Shown piece after piece: positions 25,464-36,929 of a stretch of 52,179 nucleotides of DNA. The first letter of the stretch is position 1. Every line of letters begins with the position of its first letter. Made by a program: the position numbers and the translations under genes. The notes under the pieces were generated by a model. It saw only the letters and a list, made by a program, of their open reading frames with translations. It ran no database searches and was not told the DNA's origin. Source of the stretch: Candidatus Yanofskybacteria bacterium RIFCSPLOWO2_02_FULL_45_18 (GTDB lineage Bacteria; Patescibacteriota; Minisyncoccia; 2-02-FULL-40-12; GWA2-44-9); contig MGKV01000021.1 in NCBI GenBank assembly GCA_001795795.1, forward strand, positions 15,855 through 68,033, given 5' to 3'.

Positions 25464-26978
25464 TCAGGAGTTGGTGTTTAGCACAATGTGGTCTTTTCCG
25501 TTAAAGGTGAAAAGTTTGCCTTTGTCGCCGAGGCGGGTTTCAAGATGGACCGAGCGTTTCCAGATCTTTTGGATATTCTCAATCGTGTCTTTGGCATATT
25601 CAATATCCATATCTACGCCTTCATGCTGGTGCAAAAGATAAAGCTCGCCACGGTTCTTGTAGTTGGAGTTTACAATGCGGATGATCGGCTGGCCGAAGTT
25701 TGTCAGCAAGAAAAGCAATTTTTGCTTGACGGCCTGAAAGTCGCGGTCGGAGATCTCGTACATGCCGGTTATCTCATTGAGTTTATGGGTAAAAAGCTTA
25801 TGTTTTTCGCAGAATTCTTTGGTCAGGAAATTATCAATGAAAGTAATGTCGTTAGCGACGCGGCGGACATGAAAGATCTTTTGCCGCCCGATGCCCAAAT
25901 GCAAATCCCAGTCTTTACGCTTTTGCATATCGTCGCATTCATTGTATTCCTTGCCAAAACGCCCCTTGTTCCAGCGTTCCTCAACATCACGGTAAAGCTC
26001 AACTCCAAGCTTATAGGGGTTGATGGTGCCCGGCATGGAGCCAAGCGTCCCCGAATGATGATCGGCATAATCAACCAGTTCGGAGTCACGCATGGCCTTT
26101 TCGGTCATAATGGTAGAGTGCCAATAGACGGCCCAGCCCTCGTTCATGATTTTGGTGGCCCGCTGGGGCGCGAAGTAGTAGGCCTCGTCTCGGATGATTG
26201 AAAGAATAACCTTCTGCCAGTTTCCAATAGGCGCGTTATCAATCAGGAACATCAGAATATCCTTTTCCGGATTGAGCGGGAACTTGTATTTCTTCTGCTC
26301 CTCTTCTTTCTTAAGCCGCGCCTCTTCTTCCTTCAGCGCCTCTTCTTTGTTAACAAAGCCACTCATATAATCCTTGGCCGGAAACCGGGTCGGTTGGATT
26401 TTCTCTTTTTCGCTCTCCTCATCCTCTTCCTTTTTATGTATGTCCGCAGTTTTGGAAACAGTTTGCGGCCGCTTGATAAAACAGGAATGAAAGTCAACGA
26501 GGTCGTCAATGGAAAGGCAGATATCCAGGAACTTCTCCACCTCTTCAAAACCGTACTTGTCAATGTATTGCCGGATGAGGGTGGCATGGTTGGCCATGCC
26601 GTCCATCATTTTTCTTGGAGTGGCGGAAAACCAATAATTATTCCTGAAAAAGTCAGTATGCCCGTAGACATGGGCGATCACGATTTTCTGGTCAACTAAA
26701 GCGTTATTCTTGAGCAGGTAGGCGTAGGAAGGGTCGTTGTTAATGACCATTTCGTATATCTTGTGCAGACCGTAAGCATAGGACTTTTTGAGGTGGTCAT
26801 ATTCCATGCCGAAGGTCCAATGCGGGTAGCGGGTGGGGAAGCCGCCAAAACTGGCGACTTCATTCATCTGCTCAAAATCCAAAACCTCAAAGATCGTTTC
26901 AAACGGGTCTAGGCCATATTCAATGGCGTAACCCTTTATTTCATCGCGGACTTGTTCCAGTTCAGGTGTCAGGTTCAT
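25464..26978 (-). CDS. SpoVR family protein
   Basis: [49 protein letters not shown]...[20 protein letters not shown]. Confidence 0.94.
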   Translation of the reverse strand: MNLTPELEQVRDEIKGYAIEYGLDPFETIFEVLDFEQMNEVASFGGFPTRYPHWTFGMEYDHLKKSYAYGLHKIYEMVINNDPSYAYLLKNNALVDQKIVIAHVYGHTDFFRNNYWFSATPRKMMDGMANHATLIRQYIDKYGFEEVEKFLDICLSIDDLVDFHSCFIKRPQTVSKTADIHKKEEDEESEKEKIQPTRFPAKDYMSGFVNKEEALKEEEARLKKEEEQKKYKFPLNPEKDILMFLIDNAPIGNWQKVILSIIRDEAYYFAPQRATKIMNEGWAVYWHSTIMTEKAMRDSELVDYADHHSGTLGSMPGTINPYKLGVELYRDVEERWNKGRFGKEYNECDDMQKRKDWDLHLGIGRQKIFHVRRVANDITFIDNFLTKEFCEKHKLFTHKLNEITGMYEISDRDFQAVKQKLLFLLTNFGQPIIRIVNSNYKNRGELYLLHQHEGVDMDIEYAKDTIENIQKIWKRSVHLETRLGDKGKLFTFNGKDHIVLNTNS

Positions 26979-28078
26979 TTTCCTTTCCCCAAAAATGTCT
27001 TGATGGAGTCCAAAATTTCATCTGTGCTGTTGATTTTGGAAATGGCCACATTCGGCTCTTTGCCGATTTCTGCTTCCATTTCCCCCATAAAATCTCCGCT
27101 GCCGTAAGCGCTTTTGACCTGTCCATAACAAAAAAGGTTTGCCACGGGCAGAAGTTCCGTTTCAATAATTACCAGCGAGTTAATGGTGTCATCATTGTCC
27201 CGATTATCTCCATCGGAGAAATGAAAAAGGTAAATGTTCCAGTCGTTGACGGGAAACTGTTCCTTGATCATTTGGCTGCAGAGCTTATAGGCCGAGGAGA
27301 TCTTGGTCCCACCGCCCTCGCGGATATAAAAGAAAGTATCATGATCAACCTCTTTTGCCACGGCGTCATGGACAATGTATCGCAGTTCTATGTGGGCATA
27401 TTGCGAGCGTAACCAGGTATCAATCCAGAAGGCTTCAAGACGCACAATCTCTTTTTGCTCCGTCCCCATTGAGCCGGAGATGTCCATCATATAGATAATA
27501 ACGGCGTTGCTTTCAGGTACTTCAACAAGTTTCCATGTTCGGTAACGCTCGTCTTCCCGCACTGGAACAATGACCGGGTTCTCAAAATTATAGGTGCCCG
27601 AGGCAATCTGCCGCTTCAGGGCTTCTTTGTAGGTGCGCTTAAAATAGCGCAATGACTTTGGTCCGCTACGGGCGATGCTGGTATATTTTCCTTTTTCGCT
27701 GGAAATATTCTTTTTGCCGCGTGGCTGGATATTGGGCAATTCCAGTTCTTCACCCATCATTTGGGCCAGTTCTTCAAGAGAGATTTCAACTTCAAGGATG
27801 TGAGCGCCGGGCTGGTCGCCGGCTTTGCCGCTGCCTTGGGGACCGGCCGGGCCGAGCACCGTGCCGATATCGCCGTCACCTTGACCGACACCGCCGGTTT
27901 GGTTGGGGTCAAAACGAAAACGCGGCAGGTCAATGCGGGGAACGGGGATAGAAATTATTTGCTTGCCTTTCTTGCCGATGAGCTCGCTGTTAGTTATGTA
28001 TTTCTTGAGCTCTTTTTTGATCTTGCCGTGAACGATCTGACGAAAACGCTGATGGTTTTTCTCAATGTTTAGAACCAT
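26975..28078 (-). CDS. YeaH/DUF444 (VWA-containing) protein
   Basis: VIIYMMDISGSMGTEQKEIVRLEAFWIDTWLR...YIVHDAVAKEVDHDTFFYIREGGGTKISSAYKLC. Confidence 0.93.
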   Translation of the reverse strand: MVLNIEKNHQRFRQIVHGKIKKELKKYITNSELIGKKGKQIISIPVPRIDLPRFRFDPNQTGGVGQGDGDIGTVLGPAGPQGSGKAGDQPGAHILEVEISLEELAQMMGEELELPNIQPRGKKNISSEKGKYTSIARSGPKSLRYFKRTYKEALKRQIASGTYNFENPVIVPVREDERYRTWKLVEVPESNAVIIYMMDISGSMGTEQKEIVRLEAFWIDTWLRSQYAHIELRYIVHDAVAKEVDHDTFFYIREGGGTKISSAYKLCSQMIKEQFPVNDWNIYLFHFSDGDNRDNDDTINSLVIIETELLPVANLFCYGQVKSAYGSGDFMGEMEAEIGKEPNVAISKINSTDEILDSIKTFLGKGK

Positions 28079-28155
28079 ATTTTATCCTGTTTTTAAAGTA
28101 CAATTTCAAGCTTACTCAACAAAAATAGCGGTTTTCACCGCTAAATGCAAGTATG

Positions 28156-30231
28156 TTATTTTTTCTTATTGCTTTGCTGCCCCCGTTTGACATCACCACG
28201 GGCAAAGATGCTGGCGACAAAGTTGAGCACATCAGTGGCGCAGACATCGCAGTAGCCGTAGTTGGAAACCATTCGCTTTTTGACAATGTCTATCTTTTCC
28301 TGGGTTTCCTTGTCAACGACGCTGGAAACAAGACTGGAGAGCTTGATGGAGTCCTTCTGGTCTTCAAAAAGTTTCATTTCCAGAGCGCGATGCAGCCGCT
28401 CGTTGGACTTATAGTCAAAGATCTTGCCACTAACGGCCAGAGCGCCGATGTAGTTCATAACCTCGCGTCGGAAATCATCTTTGCGGTTATCAGGAACGTC
28501 AATTTTCTCTTCAATTGACCGCATTAGGCGTTCGCTCGGCTCTTCGTCACGGCCGGTATATTTGTTTTTTACCTTTTCGCCCTGGGTGTATGCTTTGATA
28601 TTATCGATGTAGTTGCCACACAGGCGCTTGATCGCTTCTTCATCTACGGCAATGGCCCGCTGCACCTCGTTTTTCACTATTTCCTCATACTCCTCCTTAA
28701 CCATGGCCAGCAGTTCCTTGTAACGCTTTCTCACTTCGTCAGTAGTAATGAGACTGTGATGTTTGAGGCCTTCTTCGACCTCATTCATAACCATGAACGG
28801 GTTGACGCAAACTTCGTTGATGTCACTGACCAGGGCATTGGATATCTTATCTTGAACATAGCGTGGGGAAATGCCAAACATACCCTCTTTTTTGGCTTCA
28901 TTCTTGAGCTCTTTGATATTGTCGGCTGTAAATCCGGAAAGAGTTTTGCCGTTGTAAAGCTTCAGTTTTTGCATCAGTGTCAGCTGGTCGGTTTTGGGTT
29001 CTTCCAATCGTGTCAGCACTGCCCACATAGAGGTCACTTCCAGAGTATGCGGGGCAATGTGCTTGCCGCGGATCCTCTCAGGGTTATAGTCTTTCCTATA
29101 GATCTTGACTTCATCGTCTAATTGAGTGACATAGGGGATATCCACCTTCAATGTGCGGTCGCGCATGGCTTCCATGTATTCGTTGGACTGGAGTTTATTG
29201 TACTCCGGCCCGTTGGTGTGGGCAATGATGACCTCATCAATATCAGTCTGTGCAAATTTCTTGGGCTTGATGCTGTGTTCCTGCGAAGCGCCCAGAAGAT
29301 CATAAAGAAATGCCACATCCAATTTGAGAACTTCAATGAACTCAATTATGCCGCGATTGGCAACATTGAATTCGCCGTCAAAGTTAAATGCCCGTGGATC
29401 GGAATCAGAACCATATTCGGCAATCTTGCGATAGTTGATGTCGCCGGTCAGTTCGGTGGAATCCTGATTTTTTTCATCCTTGGGCTGGAATGTGCCGATG
29501 CCAATACGGTCTTTTTCCGAAAGGATAAGGCGGCGAATCCTCGTATGCTCCATAACTTTCTGCCAGTCACCTTGATAGCGTTTCATCAGTTCCCGATAGA
29601 TATAGCGGCATGACGGACAAAGGTCGCCTTCAATGTAAACGCATTCTTCTGATATGTGGTCTTTGTTGAAGTTTGTCAGCCACGTTTCGCGCAATTCTTC
29701 CGGAACAAGATGCAGGGGCTCCTCGTTCATGGGGCACCACTTGATATTAGGAATTTCGTTGTCCTTCGTTAGCTCCGTTATCCAGCCGAAATAATAAAGC
29801 GCGCCTTCATCGGTGCGGGAATATTCTTCCAGCCCGCGCTTTAACAGCCGGACAATAGTGCTTTTGGAACTGCCTACGGGGCCGTGCAGAAGAAGGATCC
29901 GCCTTTCAGGGCCATAGCGCTGGGCGGCAGACTTAAAGATATTGACCAGATTCATCAGCGGTCGCTCAAGGCCATAAACAGCGTCGTTTTTTGAGAATTC
30001 GGGACTGGAAAAAAAGTTATAGCGGATGAGTTTCTCTTTGCCATCACAAATCTCTTCGTAGCCGTGAGACATGATCATGTCATAAATGCGCCGGAATGCC
30101 GTTCGCGCCAGACGCGTATCCCCGGATAGTAAAGCTAGATATTCCGCAAAAGAACCTTCCCAATGGAGTTTTTGAAACCGTTTTGCATCCATTAGGCCGG
30201 TAAAATCAGACAGTTTGATTAAATTATCCAT
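28156..30231 (-). CDS. prkA: PrkA-family serine protein kinase / AAA protein
   Basis: [41 protein letters not shown]...[14 protein letters not shown]-terminal PrkA domain. Confidence 0.94.
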   Translation of the reverse strand: MDNLIKLSDFTGLMDAKRFQKLHWEGSFAEYLALLSGDTRLARTAFRRIYDMIMSHGYEEICDGKEKLIRYNFFSSPEFSKNDAVYGLERPLMNLVNIFKSAAQRYGPERRILLLHGPVGSSKSTIVRLLKRGLEEYSRTDEGALYYFGWITELTKDNEIPNIKWCPMNEEPLHLVPEELRETWLTNFNKDHISEECVYIEGDLCPSCRYIYRELMKRYQGDWQKVMEHTRIRRLILSEKDRIGIGTFQPKDEKNQDSTELTGDINYRKIAEYGSDSDPRAFNFDGEFNVANRGIIEFIEVLKLDVAFLYDLLGASQEHSIKPKKFAQTDIDEVIIAHTNGPEYNKLQSNEYMEAMRDRTLKVDIPYVTQLDDEVKIYRKDYNPERIRGKHIAPHTLEVTSMWAVLTRLEEPKTDQLTLMQKLKLYNGKTLSGFTADNIKELKNEAKKEGMFGISPRYVQDKISNALVSDINEVCVNPFMVMNEVEEGLKHHSLITTDEVRKRYKELLAMVKEEYEEIVKNEVQRAIAVDEEAIKRLCGNYIDNIKAYTQGEKVKNKYTGRDEEPSERLMRSIEEKIDVPDNRKDDFRREVMNYIGALAVSGKIFDYKSNERLHRALEMKLFEDQKDSIKLSSLVSSVVDKETQEKIDIVKKRMVSNYGYCDVCATDVLNFVASIFARGDVKRGQQSNKKK

Positions 30232-30359
30232 TAGTTCACCTTCCTTGATTTGATTGGTAAGGGGCGGTTAATTTACCACAGACTATATTAAAAACAGATA
30301 AGTGTCAAACTATTTTAAGTTGCTCAAATATAATTTTCGTGGTATAGCTTGGTAACTAT

Positions 30360-31922
30360 ATGTTTGACGATCTTCATATTGGCCGGGCCGGCGACCTGGC
30401 GGCAAAAGGAAAGCGGCGTGTATATCGGTTTCTGGAAATGGTGCCGGCCGTTTTGGCTTGGGCCACGCTGGCGGCGGTGGTATTTTTGTCTTTTACCGTG
30501 CCGGTGGCGATGGCCGTTTTTATAATTGTTTTTGATGTTTACTGGCTAGTGAAGACGATCTATCTTTCTTTGCATCTGCGTTCGGCCTATAGCCGTTTGC
30601 GCCGCAATCTAAAAATTAACTGGCTCGAGAAACTTAATCAGCTACAAGCTACCAGCTACAAGCTGCAAGTCGTTAAGTCTTGGCAGGACATTTACCACAT
30701 TGTCTTTCTCCCGCTTTATAATGAAAGTTATGAAGTGGCGGCGTCGACAATAGAAGCGTTATTGCGAGCCAACTATCCCAAGACGCGGATGGTGGTGGCT
30801 CTATGCTGGGAAGAAAGAGGGGGAGATGCAACGCGCCAGATCGTCTCGGACATAGAAAAAGAATACGCGCGTCATTTTTTCAAATTTTTGTCTGTGATGC
30901 ATCCGGCCAGCATCCTCGGCGAATTGGCCGGCAAAGGGGCGAATACCGCTTACGGCGGCCGGGCCGTGAAAGACAGGATCGTTGACCCGCTTAAGATTCC
31001 CTACGATCATATACTCGTTTCAAACTTTGACATTGACACGATTGCCCAACCGGAATATTTCGGCATTTTGACTTACGCTTTTCTGACGGCGCCGAATCCG
31101 CTTCATTCTTCCTATCAGCCGATCCCGCTATACGTTAATAACATCTGGGAGGCGCCTTCGTTTGCGCGGATCGTAGCTTTCTCGGCTACTTTCTGGCATT
31201 CATTAAATCAAGAGCGCCCGGAACGGCTGGCTACATTTTCATCGCATTCTATGCCGTGGCAGGCATTGGTTGATGTCGGTTTTTGGCAAAAAAATATGGT
31301 CTCGGAGGACTCGCGCATTTTCTGGCAGTGCTTTTTGCGCTACAACGGGAACTATCGCGTTACGCCTCTTTATTATCCGGTTTCAATGGACGCCAATGTC
31401 GCGCCGACCTTTTGGCGGACGATGAAGAATATCTATAAACAGCAAAGGCGCTGGGGATACGGAGTTGAGAATGTGCCGTATTTTCTGTTCGGATTTTTGA
31501 AAAACCGGCAGATCCCGCGCGCCAAAAAATGGCGTTTGGGTTTTATAACCGTGGAAGGATTCCATTCTTGGGCAACCAACGCAATAATACTTTTCATGCT
31601 TGGCTGGCTACCGGTAATTGTGGGAGGGCCGGCTTTTAATCAGACGGTGTTGTCGTTCAATCTGCCGCATATTACGCGGCTGGTTATGACATTTGCCATG
31701 TTCGGCTTGATTTCATCAGCCGTGCTATCAATTATGCTTTTACCGCCGCGGCCGCTTAAGTTCGGCAAACTCAAATATGTTTGGATGGCGCTGGAATGGA
31801 TTTTGTTCCCTGTTTCCACGATATTTCTGGGGGCTTTGCCGGGACTGGAGGCGCAGACACGCTTAATGCTGGGTCGCTACATGGGCTTCTGGGCTACTCC
31901 GAAGAACAGAAGCACGGAATAA
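30360..31922 (+). CDS. Membrane glycosyltransferase, GT2-like
   Basis: N-terminal TMs; NFDIDT; EDSRIFWQCFLRY; QQRRWGYG; C-terminal TMs. Confidence 0.85.
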   Translation: MFDDLHIGRAGDLAAKGKRRVYRFLEMVPAVLAWATLAAVVFLSFTVPVAMAVFIIVFDVYWLVKTIYLSLHLRSAYSRLRRNLKINWLEKLNQLQATSYKLQVVKSWQDIYHIVFLPLYNESYEVAASTIEALLRANYPKTRMVVALCWEERGGDATRQIVSDIEKEYARHFFKFLSVMHPASILGELAGKGANTAYGGRAVKDRIVDPLKIPYDHILVSNFDIDTIAQPEYFGILTYAFLTAPNPLHSSYQPIPLYVNNIWEAPSFARIVAFSATFWHSLNQERPERLATFSSHSMPWQALVDVGFWQKNMVSEDSRIFWQCFLRYNGNYRVTPLYYPVSMDANVAPTFWRTMKNIYKQQRRWGYGVENVPYFLFGFLKNRQIPRAKKWRLGFITVEGFHSWATNAIILFMLGWLPVIVGGPAFNQTVLSFNLPHITRLVMTFAMFGLISSAVLSIMLLPPRPLKFGKLKYVWMALEWILFPVSTIFLGALPGLEAQTRLMLGRYMGFWATPKNRSTE

Positions 31923-32009
31923 GAAGCACGAAGTAAAAATTACGAATTGACAGAAAAGAGTTAACAGACAGATTTTATGTTATAATTAGCTAAACTAAAA
32001 AATAATTGC

Positions 32010-32321
32010 ATGACCACACCCGAAAGGATATCTCAAAAGTCAAAAATCGGAAACGAGATTCCTTTGACAGACAGGAATTTAATTCAGTCCGAGTTGATTA
32101 AGGAATTTTGCCGCATCATGGAAATCTCCGATCCGCAGGAAATGCAGGTCTGCGCTATAGATTGGATCGGTAAGTATGCTGACAATATTGACCAACTGGA
32201 CACCCATTTAACCAAGGAGTATCTTCGGCTCGTTGAATCCGGCGCCAGTCAGGAGCTTCGCCTTAATGCCCTCAAAAAGATCCAGAACCAGCTTGCGGAG
32301 CTAGATAAGTTATATGGGTAA
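32010..32321 (+). CDS. Hypothetical
   Basis: 103-aa ORF. Confidence 0.5.
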   Translation: MTTPERISQKSKIGNEIPLTDRNLIQSELIKEFCRIMEISDPQEMQVCAIDWIGKYADNIDQLDTHLTKEYLRLVESGASQELRLNALKKIQNQLAELDKLYG

Positions 32322-32357
32322 AACAGTCGTCTATCAAAAAACCGTCACAGTGGCGGT

Positions 32358-32633
32358 TTAGAACAAGTCCTCTTGTTTCTCTTTTGCATCCATCATCTGG
32401 ATGTAGGTGTCAACAATTTTTCTTGAAATCGGAACCATGCGCTTTTCGGCTTCTTCTAGCGTTATGAGACCTTGATGTCTATCCAAAAGAACCCTACACA
32501 CCTCCGGCTGATACAAGACCGAGGCCTTTTTGTAAGTGGCTTTGTCAAAAACAACTTTTTCCGGATCCTTGGGTTTTTCCTCCAGCGGCTCAAATCCGAT
32601 AGATTCGGCCAATTTGTTGATTTTAGATTCCAT
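32358..32633 (-). CDS. Hypothetical
   Basis: 91-aa ORF. Confidence 0.5.
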   Translation of the reverse strand: MESKINKLAESIGFEPLEEKPKDPEKVVFDKATYKKASVLYQPEVCRVLLDRHQGLITLEEAEKRMVPISRKIVDTYIQMMDAKEKQEDLF

Positions 32634-32700
32634 ACCGTAGCTCCTAACGGACTTAAATTATTATACCATATATTGATAAAAAGTAAACTCTTTGTCGGAA

Positions 32701-33807
32701 TTAGCCCATTTTGCGTTTAACAACCTTTTGCCCCTCTGGCACAATCGGCTGGACCACTCTTATTCTTCCTCGCATAACCGCGTAAACTGATTTGATTTCC
32801 TTAACTGGCGCAAAGTAAGCTCGGTGCTTGTACAATTCATGCTTAAAGTCAGTTAGCCTTTGCTCAATCATTTTTATTTCATCTTTGGTTAACGCCGCCA
32901 GAGATTTAAAACTAGCGATTACATCTTCAAGGTGAGATTCTAAGATATATGCGCCCTGTTCCGCGGTTTTATTTTTTAATTCCAGTATCTGATAATAATC
33001 GGGGTTTTTCTCGAGCAGTTTAACTGCTTTTCGCAGAGCGACTTCGGAGTCGTTACATAGCCGTTCCCTATAAAATTCGGGCTTTTCTTCCTTGCGTAAA
33101 ATGGTTTCTCCGGTCTCCTGGTCGGTTATCAGATAGTTAGCCAGCCAATCCTGATGGTTCGCGAGAATGATTTGCGGAGAATCATGTTCTCGGCCGGAAG
33201 ATGTTTTAACCTGAATCAAGTCCAGATTCTCAATAATCGGCTGGTTTTCGGGGCCGCTGGCAGTCATTTCCAGAAGATCAATTTTCCATTTGGCATCCAA
33301 GTAGTCGTTCAGGAAAAAGAGGCGTCTTTGCCCCTCCTCCAACTTGATGTCGTGTCTTTCTTTAATATATTGAATCACGCTTTTGATGCCTTCGGCGGTG
33401 GGCAGATACTGGTCGGGATGTTCTTTGTTTTCAGATTCAAAACGGGCGACCATTTCGATAAATTTCCGCTCATGGCGGGAGTGTTCCCTGAAGTTGCGGT
33501 TAAAGTTATTAACGGCAGAGTCAACATCAGAATCCTTGAGGTCCAGACATGTTCTTAGTATTTCGTTTTCTATTTTGGCTAGTCCTGCCGACGAGCCGCT
33601 GTTGAACTTTTCGTAGATAAAGTCCAATACCCTGTTCATTTTAAATTCCCGTATTCGTTCTTGGGCGGCTTTCAGTTTTTCGTTATATTCTTGGCTAGAA
33701 AGATTCTCCTCGGTTTTCGGGAGGGGAGTTAGGGGCAGTCGCTCAAATCTCTCCTTGCCTTGGGGTGGCGGTTTTCTTTGTATTATCTCAAAAGATTTGG
33801 AACGCAT
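32701..33807 (-). CDS. Hypothetical, 368 aa
   Basis: Long ORF, no family recognised. Confidence 0.65.
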   Translation of the reverse strand: MRSKSFEIIQRKPPPQGKERFERLPLTPLPKTEENLSSQEYNEKLKAAQERIREFKMNRVLDFIYEKFNSGSSAGLAKIENEILRTCLDLKDSDVDSAVNNFNRNFREHSRHERKFIEMVARFESENKEHPDQYLPTAEGIKSVIQYIKERHDIKLEEGQRRLFFLNDYLDAKWKIDLLEMTASGPENQPIIENLDLIQVKTSSGREHDSPQIILANHQDWLANYLITDQETGETILRKEEKPEFYRERLCNDSEVALRKAVKLLEKNPDYYQILELKNKTAEQGAYILESHLEDVIASFKSLAALTKDEIKMIEQRLTDFKHELYKHRAYFAPVKEIKSVYAVMRGRIRVVQPIVPEGQKVVKRKMG

Positions 33808-33848
33808 AATCCCATTATGCCAATACGACTGATTTTTACAAATTTTTA

Positions 33849-36212
33849 TTATTCAAAGTGAGTAATTTTTTGCATTTGAGCCAACTCATCTTTCAGAAGA
33901 GGATATTTTGAAAGCGACGGATTTTCTTTGAGCAACAGCCGCGCTTCAAGGCGCGCCTTCTTGATTAAATCAACATCGGCCAGCGAGGCCATGGCGAGAT
34001 CGGGAAGGCCCGACTGCTTGACGCCGAAAAATTCTCCCGGGCCGCGAAAGAGCATGTCTTTTTCCGCCAGCTCAAACCCATCGTCGCATTCCGCCAGCGC
34101 CTCAAGGCGGCGGCTATGCTGTCCGTCTGACGCGAAAAGAAGGCAATGTGACTGATATTTATCGCGCCCGACGCGTCCGCGGAATTGGTGCAACTGGGCG
34201 AGGCCAAATCTTTCGGCTGATTCAATCACCATCACGCTGGCGTTGGGCACATCCACGCCGACTTCAATGACCGAAGTTGAGACAAGAATATCAATATAAT
34301 CGGCCTCGTCCTTCGAAGCATTGGCGAAGGAGGACATAATTTGATTTTTTTCTTTTGCCTTCATACGGCCGTGGAGCATCGCCACGCGTAAATCAGGGAA
34401 AATTTCCTTTGAAAGTTTTTTATATTCTTCCTCCACCGCTTTGACTTCGGCCCATAATGCATCCATCTTCAGTTGTTTAACTGGTGACTTACGACTTACA
34501 ACTGACAACTTTTGATTATTATTGGCTGTTGGCTGTTGGTTGTTGGCATTTTCAATCCTTGGACAAACAACAAAAATTTGGCGGCCTTTATTAACTTCAC
34601 CGCGGATAAATTCATACGCTTTAGCAACTTCTTTCGGCGCGACAACTTTTGTTATAATTTTCTGCCGGTTTTTGGGCTTCTCTTTAATAATTGAAATATC
34701 CAAATCACCGTAGATAGTCAGGGCTAGCGTGCGAGGGATGGGGGTGGCAGTCATGCTTAAGAGATGAGGTACGCTCATCTCTTGCACGGACTCGCGCTGA
34801 CTTTTTTCTGCGTTGGTCGACGTATCGTCTGCGTTTTGTCCGCGAACCAGCGCTTTGCGCTGGTTAACTCCGAACCGATGCTGTTCGTCCACCACGACCA
34901 GCGCCAGTTTGTTGAAAGCGACATCTTTCTGCAAAATGGCGTGTGTTCCGATGATTATATTAACTTCTCCGGCAGCAATTTTTTTCTTGAGCTGTGGTTT
35001 TTTAATTTCTTCGCCATTTAATTTTGCGGCTGATGCGGTCAGTAGAGCAATATTTATTTGTGATTTTTGATTTGATATTTGATTGGAAATCGGAAACCCG
35101 AAAAGTCCCGTTGGGGACCTCGGGTCGCCTTTACGGGATTGGAAATTGGGAATTAACGATGTAATCGTTTGATAATGCTGTTGAGCCAGCACCTCCGTCG
35201 GCGCCAGAAAAACCGTCTGGCATCCGGCCAGAGCGGCCTGATACGCCGCAATCAGCGCCACGACGGTCTTGCCGCTGCCGACATCTCCCTCCATCAGGCG
35301 GTTCATCGGATAGGAACGTTGGATGTCTTTTAAAATTTCCCAAGCGGCAATCTTTTGGTCTTTGGTCAATTCAAAGGGCAAAGAATTTATGAATTGCTTA
35401 ACTGCTTCTTGCTGGAATGGAACAGATATTGATTTAAGCTGATTCATTTTGCGCCGTTCAAGTAACGACTTGAGCTGAAGCAATAGCAGGTCGTTGAACG
35501 CCAGACGCTTTCTGGCCACCTCGGCTTGACCGGGCTTGGCCGGATAATGAATGGTTTGAAGGGCGGTGTTCAGTTCTGCCAGCCCGTATCTGGCTCTCAT
35601 ATCTTCCGGCAAGGGATCAATTAGTTTTATGCTTTGCAATAAGGGCTTTATCAAAAAACGCAGATATTTTGAGGTAACGCCTTCCGTTTCAGGATAAATG
35701 GGCACAAGGCCGGAGGTGTGTTTGAGAGGTTGTGGGTCGTAGGTTGTCCCGACTCTGTCGTGGATCCTTGATCTTTCGATCGGGACAGGTTGTAGGTCCG
35801 AAGACCTGGTCTTCTCGTAGATGGGGCTGGCAAGGTGCAGGCCGATTTTACCTAATTTAGCGGTGCCGGCCAAGCTGACGAAAGTCCCTTCGGCAAGATT
35901 ATTTTCAAGATATGGCTGGTTGAACCAGACGCATTTAATTGCTCCGGATTCGTCGCCGACGATAGCGGTGGTGACGGTTAACCGGCGGGGGAAGATGCGG
36001 CGAGTTGAGATTTTGATGACTTGTCCTTGGATATTTACTTTCTGGCCGGTTTCAACTTCGGCGATGGTCAGGTGTTCGGTGTAGTCTTCGTAACGGCTAG
36101 GGAGGTGCCAAAGCAAATCCTTGACGGTCTTGATACCCAAACGGTTAAGCCGCGATTTATTTCTCGGCCCGACGTGGGGAAGTTTTTCTATCGGCAAATT
36201 TAGTTCCACCAT
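33849..36212 (-). CDS. recG: ATP-dependent DNA helicase RecG
   Basis: GVGPRNKSRLNRLGIKTVKDLLWHLPSRYEDY-like wedge; LMEGDVGSGKTVVALIAAYQA; VVDEQHRFGVNQR; MTATPIPRTLALTIYGDLD; QFRGRVGR. Confidence 0.95.
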   Translation of the reverse strand: MVELNLPIEKLPHVGPRNKSRLNRLGIKTVKDLLWHLPSRYEDYTEHLTIAEVETGQKVNIQGQVIKISTRRIFPRRLTVTTAIVGDESGAIKCVWFNQPYLENNLAEGTFVSLAGTAKLGKIGLHLASPIYEKTRSSDLQPVPIERSRIHDRVGTTYDPQPLKHTSGLVPIYPETEGVTSKYLRFLIKPLLQSIKLIDPLPEDMRARYGLAELNTALQTIHYPAKPGQAEVARKRLAFNDLLLLQLKSLLERRKMNQLKSISVPFQQEAVKQFINSLPFELTKDQKIAAWEILKDIQRSYPMNRLMEGDVGSGKTVVALIAAYQAALAGCQTVFLAPTEVLAQQHYQTITSLIPNFQSRKGDPRSPTGLFGFPISNQISNQKSQINIALLTASAAKLNGEEIKKPQLKKKIAAGEVNIIIGTHAILQKDVAFNKLALVVVDEQHRFGVNQRKALVRGQNADDTSTNAEKSQRESVQEMSVPHLLSMTATPIPRTLALTIYGDLDISIIKEKPKNRQKIITKVVAPKEVAKAYEFIRGEVNKGRQIFVVCPRIENANNQQPTANNNQKLSVVSRKSPVKQLKMDALWAEVKAVEEEYKKLSKEIFPDLRVAMLHGRMKAKEKNQIMSSFANASKDEADYIDILVSTSVIEVGVDVPNASVMVIESAERFGLAQLHQFRGRVGRDKYQSHCLLFASDGQHSRRLEALAECDDGFELAEKDMLFRGPGEFFGVKQSGLPDLAMASLADVDLIKKARLEARLLLKENPSLSKYPLLKDELAQMQKITHFE

Positions 36213-36311
36213 AGAAGGGCTATATTATACCACGGAAATTGCGTATATACCATGTTGGGCGAAAGCGCTGTGGCTTTTGCGTCGGTAAGCCATTTAAGAT
36301 AAAATAAGAGT

Positions 36312-36929
36312 ATGACCATATTTTCAATAAGTGAGGCGTTGAGGTTTGGGTGGCGGATTACCAAGAAAAATTTTGCCGTTATTGCCAAGATTATAATTGT
36401 TTCAGCATTGGTTTTTGTTGTGCCGTCGCTTCTGATGCAGATATTCAAATACTTTCCGTTTTTAAGCTTTCTTATTTCGGTAGTATCTTTATATCTGCAG
36501 TTGAGAATATCCATAGCTCTGCTACGGATTGCTATCCGTTTCGTTGACGGCCAGCCGGTCGCGTTGGATGATTTGTGGTTTGCGCCGTCATTCCGGCTCT
36601 TGAGCCGTTATGTCGTCGGCGCGGTCTTATTTTCCTTGATTGTTTTTGCTGGCAGTATTCTTCTGGTAATCCCGGGCATTATTTGGACGGTTAAATACCA
36701 ATTCTTCGGCTATTTGATCGTGGACAAAGGCATGACGGCTTCGGACGCTCTCAAGAAAAGCGGACAAATGACCGCCGGGCTCAAGTGGCAATTGTTTTTG
36801 CTGGGTGTTATAATGTGGGTAGTTAACTTTTTGGGCGCCATGATCTTGGGCATCGGCCTTGTGGTCACGATTCCCGCGACCATGATCGCCCACGCTTATG
36901 TGTATAAAAAATTAGCGGAACATAATTAA
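36312..36929 (+). CDS. Multi-TM hypothetical membrane protein
   Basis: Several hydrophobic segments; LVIPGIIWTVKYQFFGYLIVDKGM (DUF975-like style). Confidence 0.65.
   Translation: MTIFSISEALRFGWRITKKNFAVIAKIIIVSALVFVVPSLLMQIFKYFPFLSFLISVVSLYLQLRISIALLRIAIRFVDGQPVALDDLWFAPSFRLLSRYVVGAVLFSLIVFAGSILLVIPGIIWTVKYQFFGYLIVDKGMTASDALKKSGQMTAGLKWQLFLLGVIMWVVNFLGAMILGIGLVVTIPATMIAHAYVYKKLAEHN

Noticed and set aside
27761-28072. ORFs on the + strand within yeaH/prkA
   Set aside because: Antisense to clearly recognisable conserved genes.
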